From assembly GCA_963844845.1 (NCBI GenBank), contig CAWJPW010000011.1, positions 558,001-622,000 on the forward strand: a DNA stretch of 64,000 nucleotides, given 5' to 3'. The translations under genes and the position numbers were made by a program. The first letter of the stretch is position 1. Every line of letters begins with the position of its first letter. This DNA is from CAWJPW01 sp963844845 (lineage in GTDB: Bacteria > Acidobacteriota > Thermoanaerobaculia > Thermoanaerobaculales > Sulfomarinibacteraceae). Below are positions 24,517 to 33,269 of the stretch, piece after piece. The notes beneath the pieces were generated by a model. The model was given only the letters and a program-made list of their open reading frames with translations. It had not been told where the DNA came from and made no database searches.

Positions 24517-26382
24517 GTGGACGACATCCAGACGGCGCTGTCGAGCTGCGAGCTCTTCGCCGACCTCGACTCCCGGGTGACCGAGCTCCTCGCACCGGTG
24601 GTGCGGCGCCGGACCCTCGCACCCGGCGAGACTCTGTTCCACCACGGTGACGAGCGGGCCGCGCTCTTCCTGGTTCTCGACGGCCATCTCGAGATCCTCG
24701 CCGACGGCGCCCAGATCATCGTCGTGGGGGCCGGTGAGGCTGTCGGCGAGTCAGCCTTGCTCGAGCCCTCGCTACACTCGACCTCGGCGCGGGCGGTGGA
24801 CGACGTCCGGCTGCTCGAGGTCCCCGCCGAGGCGGCGCGGGAACGCCTCGGCGCCGATGCCGAGGCGGCCATGGCGCTGCTCGTCCGGGTGGCGTCGTTG
24901 ATGGCGCGGCGCCTGGAGTACGCCAGCTCGCGGCGCCTCGGCTGGGCGCAAACCTACCGCTCGGGGGCGACCCGCAGGGAGCACGACCTGCTCGGCGACC
25001 GAGAGGTGCCGGTCGATGCGCTCTACGGCGTGCAGACCTTGAGGGCGGTGGAGAACTTCCCCATCACTGGTGTCCGCCTCGGCCACTACCCGCACCTGGT
25101 GCGGGCCCTGGCCATGGTCAAGCAGGCCGCCGCCCGCGCCAACCGGCAGCTCGGGTTGCTCCCGGCCGCGGTCGCACAGGCCATCGACCACGCCTGCCAG
25201 GAGATCATCGAGGGCCGTTGGCACGGCCACTTCGTGGTGGACGTGGTGCAGGGGGGCGCCGGCACCTCCACCAACATGAACGCCAACGAGGTCATCGCCA
25301 ACCGGGCGCTGGAGCTCCTCGGGCAGCCCCGGGGCGCCTACCATCACTGCCACCCCAACAACCACGTCAACCTCTCGCAGTCCACCAACGACGTCTACCC
25401 CACCGCCGTCCGGCTGGCGACGATCTTCGCCCTGGCTCAGCTCCTCGACGCGCTCCGCGAGCTGGAAGCGGCCCTCGCCGCCAAGGGACGAGAGCTCGCC
25501 GACGTCCTCAAGATGGGTCGCACCCAGCTGCAGGACGCGGTCCCCATGACTCTGGGCCAGGAGCTCGAAGCGTTCGCCGTCACCACCGGGGAGGACATCG
25601 CCCGGCTCGAGGAGACGGCCCGGCTCTTCCTCGAGGTCAACCTCGGGGGCACCGCGATCGGCACCGGCATCAACGCCGACCCCGGCTACCCGGCTCTGGC
25701 GGTGGCGGAGCTCGCCCGCATCTCGGGCCTCCCCCTGGTGCTCGCCGCGAACCTGGTGGAGGCGACCCCCGACACCGGGGCCTTCGTCATGTTCTCGGGA
25801 GTCGTCAAGCGGACGGCGGTGAAGCTCTCCAAGCTGTGCAACGATCTGCGCCTGCTCTCGTCGGGTCCCCGCTGCGGCCTCGCCGAGATCAACCTGCCGC
25901 CCATGCAGCCCGGCTCGTCGATCATGCCCGGAAAGGTCAACCCGGTGATCCCCGAGGTGGTGAACCAGGTGGCCTTTGCGGTGATCGGCAACGATCTCAC
26001 TCTCACGCTGGCCGCCGAGGCCGGGCAGCTCCAGCTCAACGTCATGGAGCCGGTCCTCACCTTCCGCCTCTTCGAGTCGCTGGACATGCTCACCGCCGCA
26101 GTGCGCACGCTGACCGAGCGCTGCATTCGGGGAATCACCGCCAACCGCGAGCGCTGCCGCGCCATGGTGGAGGGCTCCATCGGCATCGTCACCGCCGTCG
26201 TGCCGGCCCTGGGCTACGAGCGCGCCAGCGAGGTTGCCAAGGAGGCGCTGGCCAGCGGCCGCCCGGTGCGCGAGATCATCCTCGCCCGTGGCTACCTCGA
26301 CACGGCCTCCCTCGACGAGCTGCTGTCGGCGGAGGCCATGACGCGCCCACGCCCCATGCCGCCTGCAGACCCCGAGGACTGA
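24517..26382 (+). CDS. aspA: aspartate ammonia-lyase fused to a cyclic-nucleotide-binding-like domain
   Basis: 621 residues from GTG 24517, five bases after GGGAGG; GTG 24511 is the next option. Residues 1-125 form a CNB/Crp-type beta-roll (ETLFHHGDERAALFLVLDGHL), but the phosphate cassette reads VGESALLEPSLHSTSA and lacks the Arg that grips the cyclic phosphate, so ligand binding may be altered or lost. Residues 150-615 are a complete class II fumarase/aspartase: GTSTNMNANEVIANRALE, HPNNHVNLSQSTNDVYPT (His/Asn pattern of aspartases rather than fumarases) and the catalytic loop GSSIMPGKVNPVIPE near 466. The reaction is aspartate to fumarate plus ammonia. Standard aspartases have about 470 residues and no such N-terminus. 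An AT-rich promoter-like stretch lies at 24437-24460. Confidence 0.88.
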   Translation: MDDIQTALSSCELFADLDSRVTELLAPVVRRRTLAPGETLFHHGDERAALFLVLDGHLEILADGAQIIVVGAGEAVGESALLEPSLHSTSARAVDDVRLLEVPAEAARERLGADAEAAMALLVRVASLMARRLEYASSRRLGWAQTYRSGATRREHDLLGDREVPVDALYGVQTLRAVENFPITGVRLGHYPHLVRALAMVKQAAARANRQLGLLPAAVAQAIDHACQEIIEGRWHGHFVVDVVQGGAGTSTNMNANEVIANRALELLGQPRGAYHHCHPNNHVNLSQSTNDVYPTAVRLATIFALAQLLDALRELEAALAAKGRELADVLKMGRTQLQDAVPMTLGQELEAFAVTTGEDIARLEETARLFLEVNLGGTAIGTGINADPGYPALAVAELARISGLPLVLAANLVEATPDTGAFVMFSGVVKRTAVKLSKLCNDLRLLSSGPRCGLAEINLPPMQPGSSIMPGKVNPVIPEVVNQVAFAVIGNDLTLTLAAEAGQLQLNVMEPVLTFRLFESLDMLTAAVRTLTERCIRGITANRERCRAMVEGSIGIVTAVVPALGYERASEVAKEALASGRPVREIILARGYLDTASLDELLSAEAMTRPRPMPPADPED

Positions 26383-26464
26383 GCGCGGCGTCTCGCACAC
26401 GGCCACCCACCGTTACGCCAGCGTTACGGCCGCTCCACGTCGCCCGTCGCTCAGGGGGGCGCTG

Positions 26465-26480
26465 TTACCAACGAGTAATC
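26465..26480 (+). promoter_or_regulatory. putative activator site, GTTAC-N6-GTAAT
   Basis: GTTACCAACGAGTAAT, one mismatch from the perfect inverted repeat GTTAC-N6-GTAAC found before the dsr operons. It ends 82 bp before the -24 element. Confidence 0.55.
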
Positions 26481-26562
26481 CGACAGTGATTCTTGGTTTC
26501 TCCAAAAAGCCCAATTCCCCGTGAATTAAGGATCGAATTTCCCTCGTGAATCCCTTCACGAT

Positions 26563-26578
26563 TGGCACCATCCTTGCT
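26563..26578 (+). promoter_or_regulatory. sigma-54 promoter of the first porin
   Basis: TGGCACCATCCTTGCT matches TGGCACG-N4-TTGCW with GG and GC at the obligatory spacing. It is one of six such elements in the window, so this gene is expected to need RpoN and an enhancer-binding activator. Confidence 0.8.
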
Positions 26579-26675
26579 TAACCAGACGGTATGTGGATGG
26601 GCTCGGGCAGGATTCTCCGTTCCAGGCCGACGTCGATCGTCCGCAAAAATTTATGCACGACAGGAGGAGGCAAGA

Positions 26676-27854
26676 ATGCACGCAAGATGTTTGGCTGATC
26701 GCCGCGCGAGAACCGTGGTGATCCTGGCGATGGCGGCGATCATGGTGCTCGCCCTGGTGCCCCGCACGGCCAACGCCAAGGTTACTCTCGTCGAGAAGGT
26801 CGGCGACCACGAGACCAAGCTGCAGATCTACGGCTTCGGCCAGCTCGAGGCACGGGGCGGCGACGGCCAGTCAGCCGAAGGCGGTCTCTTCTTCAAGGCC
26901 CAGCGCCTGCGGATGGGCTTCAACTACTTCCACGGCAACATGGCATCCAAGCTCTTCCTCGACTTCAACCAGTCGCACACCTCGGACGAGGGCGGCCTTC
27001 CCAAGATGATCAAGGACGCCTTCATCGCCTACCGCTGGTCGAACTCCGCTGCCATCCGCCTCGGCATGATCAAAACCCCCCTTGGCATGTCCTTCACCAT
27101 CCCCGGGTGGAACCTCGACATCGTCGAGCGCCAAGGGCTCGACAAGGGCCTGGTCCTCGAGCGTGACTTCGGCGTCATGCTCTCCGGCCGCCTCATCGGC
27201 CAGGAGGGCTACACCGGCAAGAAGCAGATGAAGACCAACGGCCTCGAGATGGGCAACGAGCGCCAAGGCTACGGCTTCGGCTACGACATCGGCGTGTTCA
27301 ACCCCGCTGGTCGGTCCAGCGCCGTCGTCTGGAACAAGGCACAGCTGGGTGATGCGCTCGCCTACGCCGGTCGTCTCCACTTCGACTACGGCCCCGCACT
27401 GCACCTCGAGGGCGCCTACGCGGTATCCGAGAAAGCCGCCGGCGTCGAGACCTCCGAGGACTACTCGGTCTGGGACTTCGGCGCTGCCACCGAGAATGAC
27501 GCCTATGAGATCAAGCTCGAGTACGTCAGCGGCCACAACGTCAAGGGCGTCGCGGACTTCGACCAGGACACCGTGGCTCTGACCTTCGGTTACTTCTTCA
27601 GCGGTCACGTCGAGGGAGTGGTCAAGCACTACCAGGCATCCATGGACCGCCCCGGGTACGACAGTGCCGACCTCGGCAACACCTATCTCGGCCTCAACTG
27701 GTTCATCGACCCGCTCACCGCCAAGCATGGTGACCTCCAGCGCCACCGCCTCATGCTCAACTACATCCTCGCCAGCGGCGACACCGACATCTGGGCCGGC
27801 GTCGGCGGCTACAAGGACGACGGTTGGGTGGTCCAGTACCAGTACAAGTTCTAA
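26676..27854 (+). CDS. outer-membrane porin, OprO/OprP (phosphate-selective) type, copy A
   Basis: 392 residues from ATG 26676 behind GGAGGAGG. Signal peptide with cleavage after TANA, mature start KVTLVEKVGDHETKL. The mature part is a beta-barrel with alternating polar/hydrophobic strands, tyrosine and glycine turns, and the C-terminal Phe (QYQYKF) needed for outer-membrane insertion. The pattern YGFGQLEARGG ... FKAQRLRMGFNYFHG ... RLGMIKTPLGMSF fits the OprO/OprP family, which forms anion-selective channels. With sigma-54 control shared with the dsr genes, a role in uptake of sulfur oxyanions is an attractive inference. Nearly identical to the gene at 28189. An intrinsic terminator follows. 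Confidence 0.88.
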   Translation: MHARCLADRRARTVVILAMAAIMVLALVPRTANAKVTLVEKVGDHETKLQIYGFGQLEARGGDGQSAEGGLFFKAQRLRMGFNYFHGNMASKLFLDFNQSHTSDEGGLPKMIKDAFIAYRWSNSAAIRLGMIKTPLGMSFTIPGWNLDIVERQGLDKGLVLERDFGVMLSGRLIGQEGYTGKKQMKTNGLEMGNERQGYGFGYDIGVFNPAGRSSAVVWNKAQLGDALAYAGRLHFDYGPALHLEGAYAVSEKAAGVETSEDYSVWDFGAATENDAYEIKLEYVSGHNVKGVADFDQDTVALTFGYFFSGHVEGVVKHYQASMDRPGYDSADLGNTYLGLNWFIDPLTAKHGDLQRHRLMLNYILASGDTDIWAGVGGYKDDGWVVQYQYKF

Positions 27855-27876
27855 GTAACTAAAATAGAGCAACTTC

Positions 27877-27910
27877 AACGCACCCGGTGGCCACGGCCGC
27901 CGGGTGCGTT
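27877..27910 (+). terminator. intrinsic terminator after porin A
   Basis: Perfect 11-bp stem AACGCACCCGG / CCGGGTGCGTT with a 12-nt loop, followed by TTCTT. It separates the two porin genes into independent units. Confidence 0.75.
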
Positions 27911-28094
27911 CTTCGTGGTGGACCCGCCGTCGCGACGCCCCGCAACGCCGGTGTTACGGAATCGCCACATCGCCGCCAAGCCACGGCGCATCGCGGTGAC
28001 ATCTCATCGTCGCGGGAGCGGCGAACTCTCCTCCGCACCGACCAAACCGCTTGCCGTCAGCTGGTTAAATTTTCGCCAGTCAGGCCTTCGCCCA

Positions 28095-28110
28095 TGGCAC
28101 GGATTCTGCT
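28095..28110 (+). promoter_or_regulatory. sigma-54 promoter of the second porin
   Basis: TGGCACGGATTCTGCT: perfect -24 half and one mismatch in the -12 half (CTGC for TTGC); GG-GC spacing correct. Confidence 0.75.
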
Positions 28111-28188
28111 TTCCAGGCGGGATCGCCGGGATCCCGCCTGGATTCAGCAGGCCGGATCGATTCAACCACGAACCGGGAGGAGAAGGTC

Positions 28189-29352
28189 ATGAAGGTGTGG
28201 CGGTTTACTTGCGTCGCGGCCCTGACGGTGGTGGTGCTGGCCGTCGTACTGCTCTGCCCCCGTCCAGCAGATGCCAAGGTCACCCTGGTCGAGAAGGTGG
28301 GTGACCACGAGACCAAGCTCGACATCTACGGCTTTGGCCAGTTCGAGGCTCGCGGTGGCGACGGCCAGTCGGCGGAAGGCGGCGTGTTCTTCCAGGCCCA
28401 GCGCATCCGCCTGGGCTTCAACTACTACCAAGGGAACATGGCGTCCAAGCTGTTCCTCGACTTCAACCAGTCGCATACCTCCGACGAGGGCGGTCTCCCC
28501 AAGATGATCAAGGACGCCTTCATCGCCTACCGCTGGTCGAACTCTGCGTTCATCCGCCTGGGCATGATCAAGACCCCTCTGGGCATGTCCTTCACCGTGC
28601 CCGGCTGGGACATGGACATCGTCGAGCGGCAGGGGCTCGACAAGGGCCTCACGCTCGAGCGTGACTTCGGCCTCATGCTCTCCGGCCGCCTGATCGGCCA
28701 GGAGCGTTACGAGGGCAAGAAGCAGATGAAGACCAACGGCCTCGAGATGGGAGCCGAGCGCCAAGGCTACGGCTTCGGCTACGACATCGGCGTCTTCAAC
28801 CCCGCCGGCCGCAGCAGCGCCGTGGTGTGGAACAAGGCCCAGCTCGGCGACGCCCTCGCCTACGCCGGCCGCCTCCACTATGACTACGGCCCCGAGATGC
28901 ATGTCGAGGCCGCCTACGCGGTATCCGAGAAGGCCGCCGGCGTCGAGACCTCCGAGGACTACTCGGTGTACGACGTCGCGGTGTCGTCAGAGCACGACAC
29001 CTTCGAGGCCAAGGCCGAGTACATAAGCGGCCACAACGTCAAGGGTGTCGCTGACTTCGACCAGGACACCCTGGCGCTGACCTTCGGCTACTTCTTCAGC
29101 AACCGCGTGGAGGGGGTCGTCAAGCACTACCAGGCGTCGATGGACAAGCCGGGCGCAGCCAGCGCCGACCTCGGCAACACCTACCTGGGCCTCAACCTGT
29201 TCATCGATCCCTTGTCCGACAAGCCCCGCGACCTCCAGCGCCATCGCCTGATGCTCAACTACATCCTCGCCAGCGGCGACACCGACACCTGGGCCGGCGT
29301 CGGCGGCTACAAGGACGACGGTTGGGTGGTCCAGTACCAGTACAAGTTCTAG
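28189..29352 (+). CDS. outer-membrane porin, OprO/OprP type, copy B
   Basis: 387 residues from ATG 28189 with GGGAGGAG upstream. Signal peptide ends at ADA, mature start KVTLVEKVGDHETKL as in copy A. The two mature proteins agree over nearly their whole length, including long invariant blocks (for example KMIKDAFIAYRWSN and the last 16 residues), and differ mainly at scattered surface-type positions such as the short stretch after VYDVAVSS. This is a tandem duplication in which each copy kept its own sigma-54 promoter and terminator. Differences may tune pore selectivity. Confidence 0.88.
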   Translation: MKVWRFTCVAALTVVVLAVVLLCPRPADAKVTLVEKVGDHETKLDIYGFGQFEARGGDGQSAEGGVFFQAQRIRLGFNYYQGNMASKLFLDFNQSHTSDEGGLPKMIKDAFIAYRWSNSAFIRLGMIKTPLGMSFTVPGWDMDIVERQGLDKGLTLERDFGLMLSGRLIGQERYEGKKQMKTNGLEMGAERQGYGFGYDIGVFNPAGRSSAVVWNKAQLGDALAYAGRLHYDYGPEMHVEAAYAVSEKAAGVETSEDYSVYDVAVSSEHDTFEAKAEYISGHNVKGVADFDQDTLALTFGYFFSNRVEGVVKHYQASMDKPGAASADLGNTYLGLNLFIDPLSDKPRDLQRHRLMLNYILASGDTDTWAGVGGYKDDGWVVQYQYKF

Positions 29353-29415
29353 AACGAACGCGCCTCACGGCGATCCCGTTCAAGAACTTGTATGGAAGGA
29401 ATGGCTTGAACGACA

Positions 29416-29449
29416 CAAGGCCCCGGCGGTGTAAGCCGCCGGGGCCTTG
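29416..29449 (+). terminator. strong hairpin terminator after porin B
   Basis: Perfect 14-bp stem CAAGGCCCCGGCGG / CCGCCGGGGCCTTG with a 6-nt loop. It may also serve the convergent gene ending at 29506. Confidence 0.75.
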
Positions 29450-29505
29450 CTACTCCTCGATCGTCCCCTCTGAGAGTGTCCGAGCCCGCCGAGGGCTGCG
29501 GGCGG

Positions 29506-30330
29506 CTACCGGCCTCGGTACCAGACGGTGCCGTCGCTCCAGCTGATCTGGTCGGGTCCCTCGAGATCGCCCTTGCAGCAGCCGAGGCCGAGGCCGAGAA
29601 CCAGCGAGGCAGGCCCTGTCATCCTTCCCGACACCGTGCGCCCGTCGGCAAGGGTGGCGGAGATCCGGCTGCCGTCCACCGCGATCGTCGCGACGCCCCG
29701 CGGAGTGCTCCAGCGCCCGTCCAGGCTCCACGGTGTAGTCGTCGCACTCGCGCCCAGCGCCGGCGGTGCGACGCCGGGAGGACCAGGCAGTAGCCTTGGC
29801 GGGACTGGGGTCGGCGCGCCCGCCGGCGTCTCCACGCTCCGTGGTGTCTCCGCAGGCGAGCCCGCAGGCGCCGCCGCCTGCTCAGCGGGCCCTTCACCAG
29901 AGGGCGCCTGACCGAACCAGGGCAACACCGTGACCGCGCTCCCGTCGGTGACGGTGACGGTGACGGTTCCGGCCACCAGCGTCGGGCGACCCGTGCTGGC
30001 GTCCGAGAGCCAGCCGTCCCAGAGCTCGTCACGGCTTCCGGCGTGCCGGCGCAGAACCAGATGGCGCCCGGCCAGAAGCCCGTGCGCGGGTGCCCCCAGC
30101 AGGGTGGCATCCACCGAACCGTCGGCGGCCACGGTGTAGCTCAGCTCGCCGGTGACTCCGTTGCCGTTGACGGCGAAGCGCACGGCTGTGTCGACCTCCT
30201 GGGTCACCGCCCCCACCGTCACCAGCAGCGCTGCGACCATGCCGACAATGACCAGCGACACCGCCCGCCAGGAGTCCCGCCGCCCCAGCGTGCCGCGCAG
30301 CCAGTGCATGACGTTCCCGAGGCGAGTCAT
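29506..30330 (-). CDS. membrane-anchored protein of unknown function
   Basis: 274 residues from ATG 30330, overlapping the upstream stop (ATGA). One transmembrane helix at about 23-43, a beta-rich domain (45-145) with TVTVTVTDGSAVTVLPW, a Pro/Ala/Thr-rich linker (145-200), and a compact C-terminal domain of about 70 residues containing LDGRWSTPRGVATI, a CCKGDLEG pair of cysteines, and an end of WSDGTVWYRGR. No family is recognised. It is predicted to face the periplasm. Co-transcribed with the secreted protein upstream. Confidence 0.6.
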   Translation of the reverse strand: MTRLGNVMHWLRGTLGRRDSWRAVSLVIVGMVAALLVTVGAVTQEVDTAVRFAVNGNGVTGELSYTVAADGSVDATLLGAPAHGLLAGRHLVLRRHAGSRDELWDGWLSDASTGRPTLVAGTVTVTVTDGSAVTVLPWFGQAPSGEGPAEQAAAPAGSPAETPRSVETPAGAPTPVPPRLLPGPPGVAPPALGASATTTPWSLDGRWSTPRGVATIAVDGSRISATLADGRTVSGRMTGPASLVLGLGLGCCKGDLEGPDQISWSDGTVWYRGR

Positions 30331-30947
30331 TTCCCGTACCTCACGAGATCGCCGAGCGGTTTCCCGGCGAGCTCCTGCGCCTGCGCCAGGTACTGATGCA
30401 CAAGCGGAATGCCGATTTCCGAGTCGTACAGGAAACCGTTGAAGATGCGCGCCGCCGTGTCGCGCACCGACAGATGCACCGTACCGCCCTCGTCGATGCG
30501 CCGGATGATGGTGGCGGTCTCGAAGAGAAGCTGCCCCAACGCCTGGGCGTCGTCTTCAGATGCGACAACCAGGTGCTCACCTCCCACCAGGGTCTTCACC
30601 GTGGGTGTCACCGTGTGCTTGTCGAGCCCCTCGACGATCCGCACCCCGTACTCTGCGGCGGTGGCGGGATCGGAGAAACGGGATTCAGCACCAGCGAGAT
30701 AGGTATCCGTTACCCGATAGATCAGGTTCATGGCCTCGTCGAAGGTGGTGGCTTCGATCTCCACCTGCTCGACCGACTCGCTCGCCAGGGTGTCCGCCAG
30801 CCGCTCGCGCGCCGCCTTCCACCCCGGGTCCCCCGCCCACACCCCGGGCGTTGCCGGCTCCTGGGCCATTGCGGTGGCCGTCAAGGCTACGGCGGTGATG
30901 ATCGCAAGCTGTGACATCCAAACCAACTCGTTGAACGGCTTCCTCAC
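30327..30947 (-). CDS. secreted helical protein of unknown function
   Basis: 206 residues from a GTG at 30947, 5-6 nt after GGGAGGA; ATG 30917 is possible. The first 31 residues look like a signal peptide (QLAIITAVALTATAMA, then QEPATPG). The remaining 175 residues are mostly helical, with no cysteine. Motifs such as FDEAMNLIYRVTDTYL and NGFLYDSEIGIPLVHQYL do not place it in a known family. It forms a two-gene unit with the membrane protein downstream. Position between the porins and the sensor-regulator genes may be coincidental. Confidence 0.6.
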   Translation of the reverse strand: MRKPFNELVWMSQLAIITAVALTATAMAQEPATPGVWAGDPGWKAARERLADTLASESVEQVEIEATTFDEAMNLIYRVTDTYLAGAESRFSDPATAAEYGVRIVEGLDKHTVTPTVKTLVGGEHLVVASEDDAQALGQLLFETATIIRRIDEGGTVHLSVRDTAARIFNGFLYDSEIGIPLVHQYLAQAQELAGKPLGDLVRYGK

Positions 30948-31892
30948 CTGTTTCCTCCCGCGCGGCACGCGCGCTGCTCAGTCTAGCACTGCGTTCCCTG
31001 CAGAAAAATTCGCCGCGCAGGTGCGCGGCGGATCCCCTCTCGGGGAATGGGAGAGGAGTGGGATGAAGCGGGGCCCAGGAGGGGGCCCGGACCCCGCCAG
31101 GGGGGGCAGTCAGGTCAGTCGATCACGATGCGTCAGGGCTCCCCCGCAAACGGCTTCCTCCGTGATGATCATTTCGTGGCGCCTCGCCAACTCTCCCGTC
31201 AGCTCGCAGCGCTCGTCGGGAGATGCCGAAGCAAGGACCGTTCCAGTCGCCCAAGCGACGGTCAATACAGGAAGCGGCTCATTTCCAGTAACTTGACCAA
31301 ACATGGTCAGATGCCACAGGTGCGACGGCGTAACGCTCACGAAACAACGCGGACCCAGATGCCCGATGCCACCGTGAACCTCAAGTAACACACCCCCGTA
31401 GGGAGCATGCATTGCCGCGCTGTACCCGTCTCGGGCCCCCGCTCTTCGTCAGAGCTCCACCGCGGTCAGCGATGCACCGCAGTTCGCTGTGCGTTCTTGC
31501 CTCGAGAGGTCGTCCAGCCCACGCTCGCCGCTTCGCGGCACGAGCCTACGGCTCGCCGGGCCTACGGCCCGGGCGCGAGGTCCCTAGCCCACGCTCGCCG
31601 CTTCGCGGCACGCAGCCCACACTGCCCGCTCCGCGGGCCCTGTGCCCTTGGCCCAGCCGGGCCTCCGGCCCGGGTGCGGGTCCCTGCCTACGGCTCGCCG
31701 GGCCTACGGCCCGGGCGCGAGGTCCCTAGCCCACGCTCGCCGCTTCGCGGCACGCAGCCCACACTGCCCGCTCCGCGGGCCCTGTGCCCTTGGCCCAGCC
31801 GGGCCTCCGGCCCGGGTGCGGGTCCCTGCCTACGCCTCGCCGGGCCTGCGGCCCGGGCGCGAGGTCCCTGCATCGCCAGCCTCGCGACGAAC
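30948..31892. other. gene-free region with tandem hairpin repeats
   Basis: 945 bp without a supported gene. A hairpin CGCCGCGC-AGGT-GCGCGGCG lies at about 31012-31031. The stretch 31100-31510 is less GC-rich and holds only frames without ribosome binding sites; a 100-residue minus frame at 31110-31412 is possible but unsupported. The right third is the tandem repeat. Confidence 0.6.
31516..31869. repeat. 142-bp tandem repeat built of short-loop hairpins
   Basis: Two full copies, 31586-31727 and 31728-31869, differ at two positions. A partial copy at 31516-31585 lacks 72 bp from the middle. Each unit contains perfect hairpins with 3-nt loops: GCCGC-TTC-GCGGC, GCCCGC-TCC-GCGGGC, CCGGGCC-TCC-GGCCCGG and CCGGGCC-TAC-GGCCCGG. 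The period is not a multiple of three, so it is not a coding repeat. It ends 23 bp from the stop codon of the response-regulator gene. Confidence 0.85.
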
Positions 31893-33269
31893 CTAGTCGG
31901 GCGAGATGCTGTAGCTCTTGATCTTCTCCCACAGGGTCTTGCGGCTGATTCCGAGCAGCTCAGCAGCGTCCGTGCGCCGTCCCTGGGTGGACGCAAGGGC
32001 TACCTCGATGGCATCGATCTCGGCTCGCTCCACCGCTTGCTGCAGCGTGCGCACCTCGCTGGCGGCCGGCCGGCGCACCTCGCCCGGGGTGCTCCGCAAC
32101 GACGCCGGGAGCTCGTCCATGCCGACTCGCGGGCCCCGGCAGAACAGCACCGCGCGCTCCACCACGTTGCGCAGCTCCCGCACGTTGCCCGGCCACGGAT
32201 AGGCATCGAACACCCCGAGGACCTCGTCGCTGAAGCCCTCGATGGGTTTACCCCTCTCCTGCGCCAGCTCCTGCAGAAACGACTGCGCCAGAAGCGGGAT
32301 GTCCTCGCTCCGATCGCGCAAAGGAGGAAGGTGGATGGCCACGGTGTTGACGCGGAAGTAGAGATCTTCGCGGAAGCGCGCGTCGGCGATCTCCTCTTCC
32401 AGGGGTCGGAGCGAGGCCGAGACGATACGCACGTCCACGTCCAAGGGGCGGTTGGAGCCGAGCCGCTCGATCTGGCGCTCCTGCAGCACGCGCAGGAGCT
32501 TGACCTGGAAGGAGAGCGGCAGCTCACCGATCTCGTCGAGGAACAGCGTCCCCCCGGAAGCCGCTTCAAAGCGCCCGATGCGGCGCTCGCTGGCTCCGGT
32601 GAAGGCGCCCTTCTCGTAGCCGAACAGCTCCGACTCGATGAGCGACTCAGGCAGGGAGGCACAGCTCACCCGGATGTACGGCTTGGTGCGGCGTGGCGAG
32701 TTGTAGTGAATCGCCGAGGCCACCAGCTCCTTGCCCGTGCCACTCTCACCGTGCACCAGCACGCTGGCTTCGGAGTCTGCCACGACCTTGATGAGCTCGA
32801 AGACCTCCTGCATCTTCTTGCTCTTGCCGATGATGTTTGAGAACGAGAAGCGTTGCTCCAGCTGCTCCTGCAGGCGTACGTTCTGCTCCTGAAGCTGTCG
32901 CACCGAGCACACGTTCGAGAGGCGCACCAGCAGCTGGGCCATGGAGAACGGCTTGGCAATGAAGTCCGAGGCGCCCTCACGCATGGCCTCCACTGCCTTG
33001 TCCACCGAGCCATGGGCGGTGATGATCACCACGGTTGTGCCCGGTTGCAGCGCCTTCACACGGCGCAGCAGGCTCATACCGTCCATGCGCGGCATCACCA
33101 GATCGGTGAGCACAACGTCGTGCAGGTGCTGCTCGAAGAGAGCCGCCCCCTTGACGCCATCCTCGGCCACATCCACCGCCCAGCCCTCCTTGCGCAGGGC
33201 GTCGGCCATGGTAATGCGCAGAAGCGGCTCGTCTTCCACCACCAGAAGGCGGCTGCCACAAACCCCCAT
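31893..33269 (-). CDS. NtrC-family sigma-54-dependent response regulator
   Basis: 458 residues. Receiver domain with D12-E13, phosphoacceptor D56 (VVLTDLVMP) and K106; AAA+ domain with Walker A GESGTGKE (174-181), the sigma-54-contacting loop GAFTGA (221-226), Walker B (GTLFLDEIGEL) and R-fingers; C-terminal Fis-type helix-turn-helix (RRTDAAELLGISRKTLWEKI). This is the complete set for an enhancer-binding activator of RpoN promoters. Its start overlaps the kinase stop (TGATG). It is the only such activator in the window, and six sigma-54 promoters lie within 27 kb, so it is the natural candidate for controlling them; that link is inference. Confidence 0.95.
   Translation of the reverse strand: MGVCGSRLLVVEDEPLLRITMADALRKEGWAVDVAEDGVKGAALFEQHLHDVVLTDLVMPRMDGMSLLRRVKALQPGTTVVIITAHGSVDKAVEAMREGASDFIAKPFSMAQLLVRLSNVCSVRQLQEQNVRLQEQLEQRFSFSNIIGKSKKMQEVFELIKVVADSEASVLVHGESGTGKELVASAIHYNSPRRTKPYIRVSCASLPESLIESELFGYEKGAFTGASERRIGRFEAASGGTLFLDEIGELPLSFQVKLLRVLQERQIERLGSNRPLDVDVRIVSASLRPLEEEIADARFREDLYFRVNTVAIHLPPLRDRSEDIPLLAQSFLQELAQERGKPIEGFSDEVLGVFDAYPWPGNVRELRNVVERAVLFCRGPRVGMDELPASLRSTPGEVRRPAASEVRTLQQAVERAEIDAIEVALASTQGRRTDAAELLGISRKTLWEKIKSYSISPD

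Larger units (their letters stand above)
26383..26675. promoter_or_regulatory. regulatory region of the first porin
   Basis: No gene. It contains two GTTAC half-sites at about 26411-26428, the inverted repeat at 26465-26480, an AT-rich spacer and the sigma-54 element at 26563-26578, with about 85 bp of leader to the porin ATG. Confidence 0.7.
27855..28188. promoter_or_regulatory. regulatory region of the second porin
   Basis: Contains the porin A terminator, one GTTAC half-site with a poor partner (27953-27968) and the sigma-54 element at 28095-28110. No gene. Confidence 0.65.

Noticed and set aside
31110..31412. 100-residue minus-strand frame in the gene-free region
   Set aside because: ATG start and less biased composition make it possible, but there is no ribosome binding site, no family and no operon context.
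31516..31869. Tandem repeat as a CRISPR array
   Set aside because: Units are contiguous with a 142-bp period and no unique spacers; the palindromes are within the unit and no cas genes are present.
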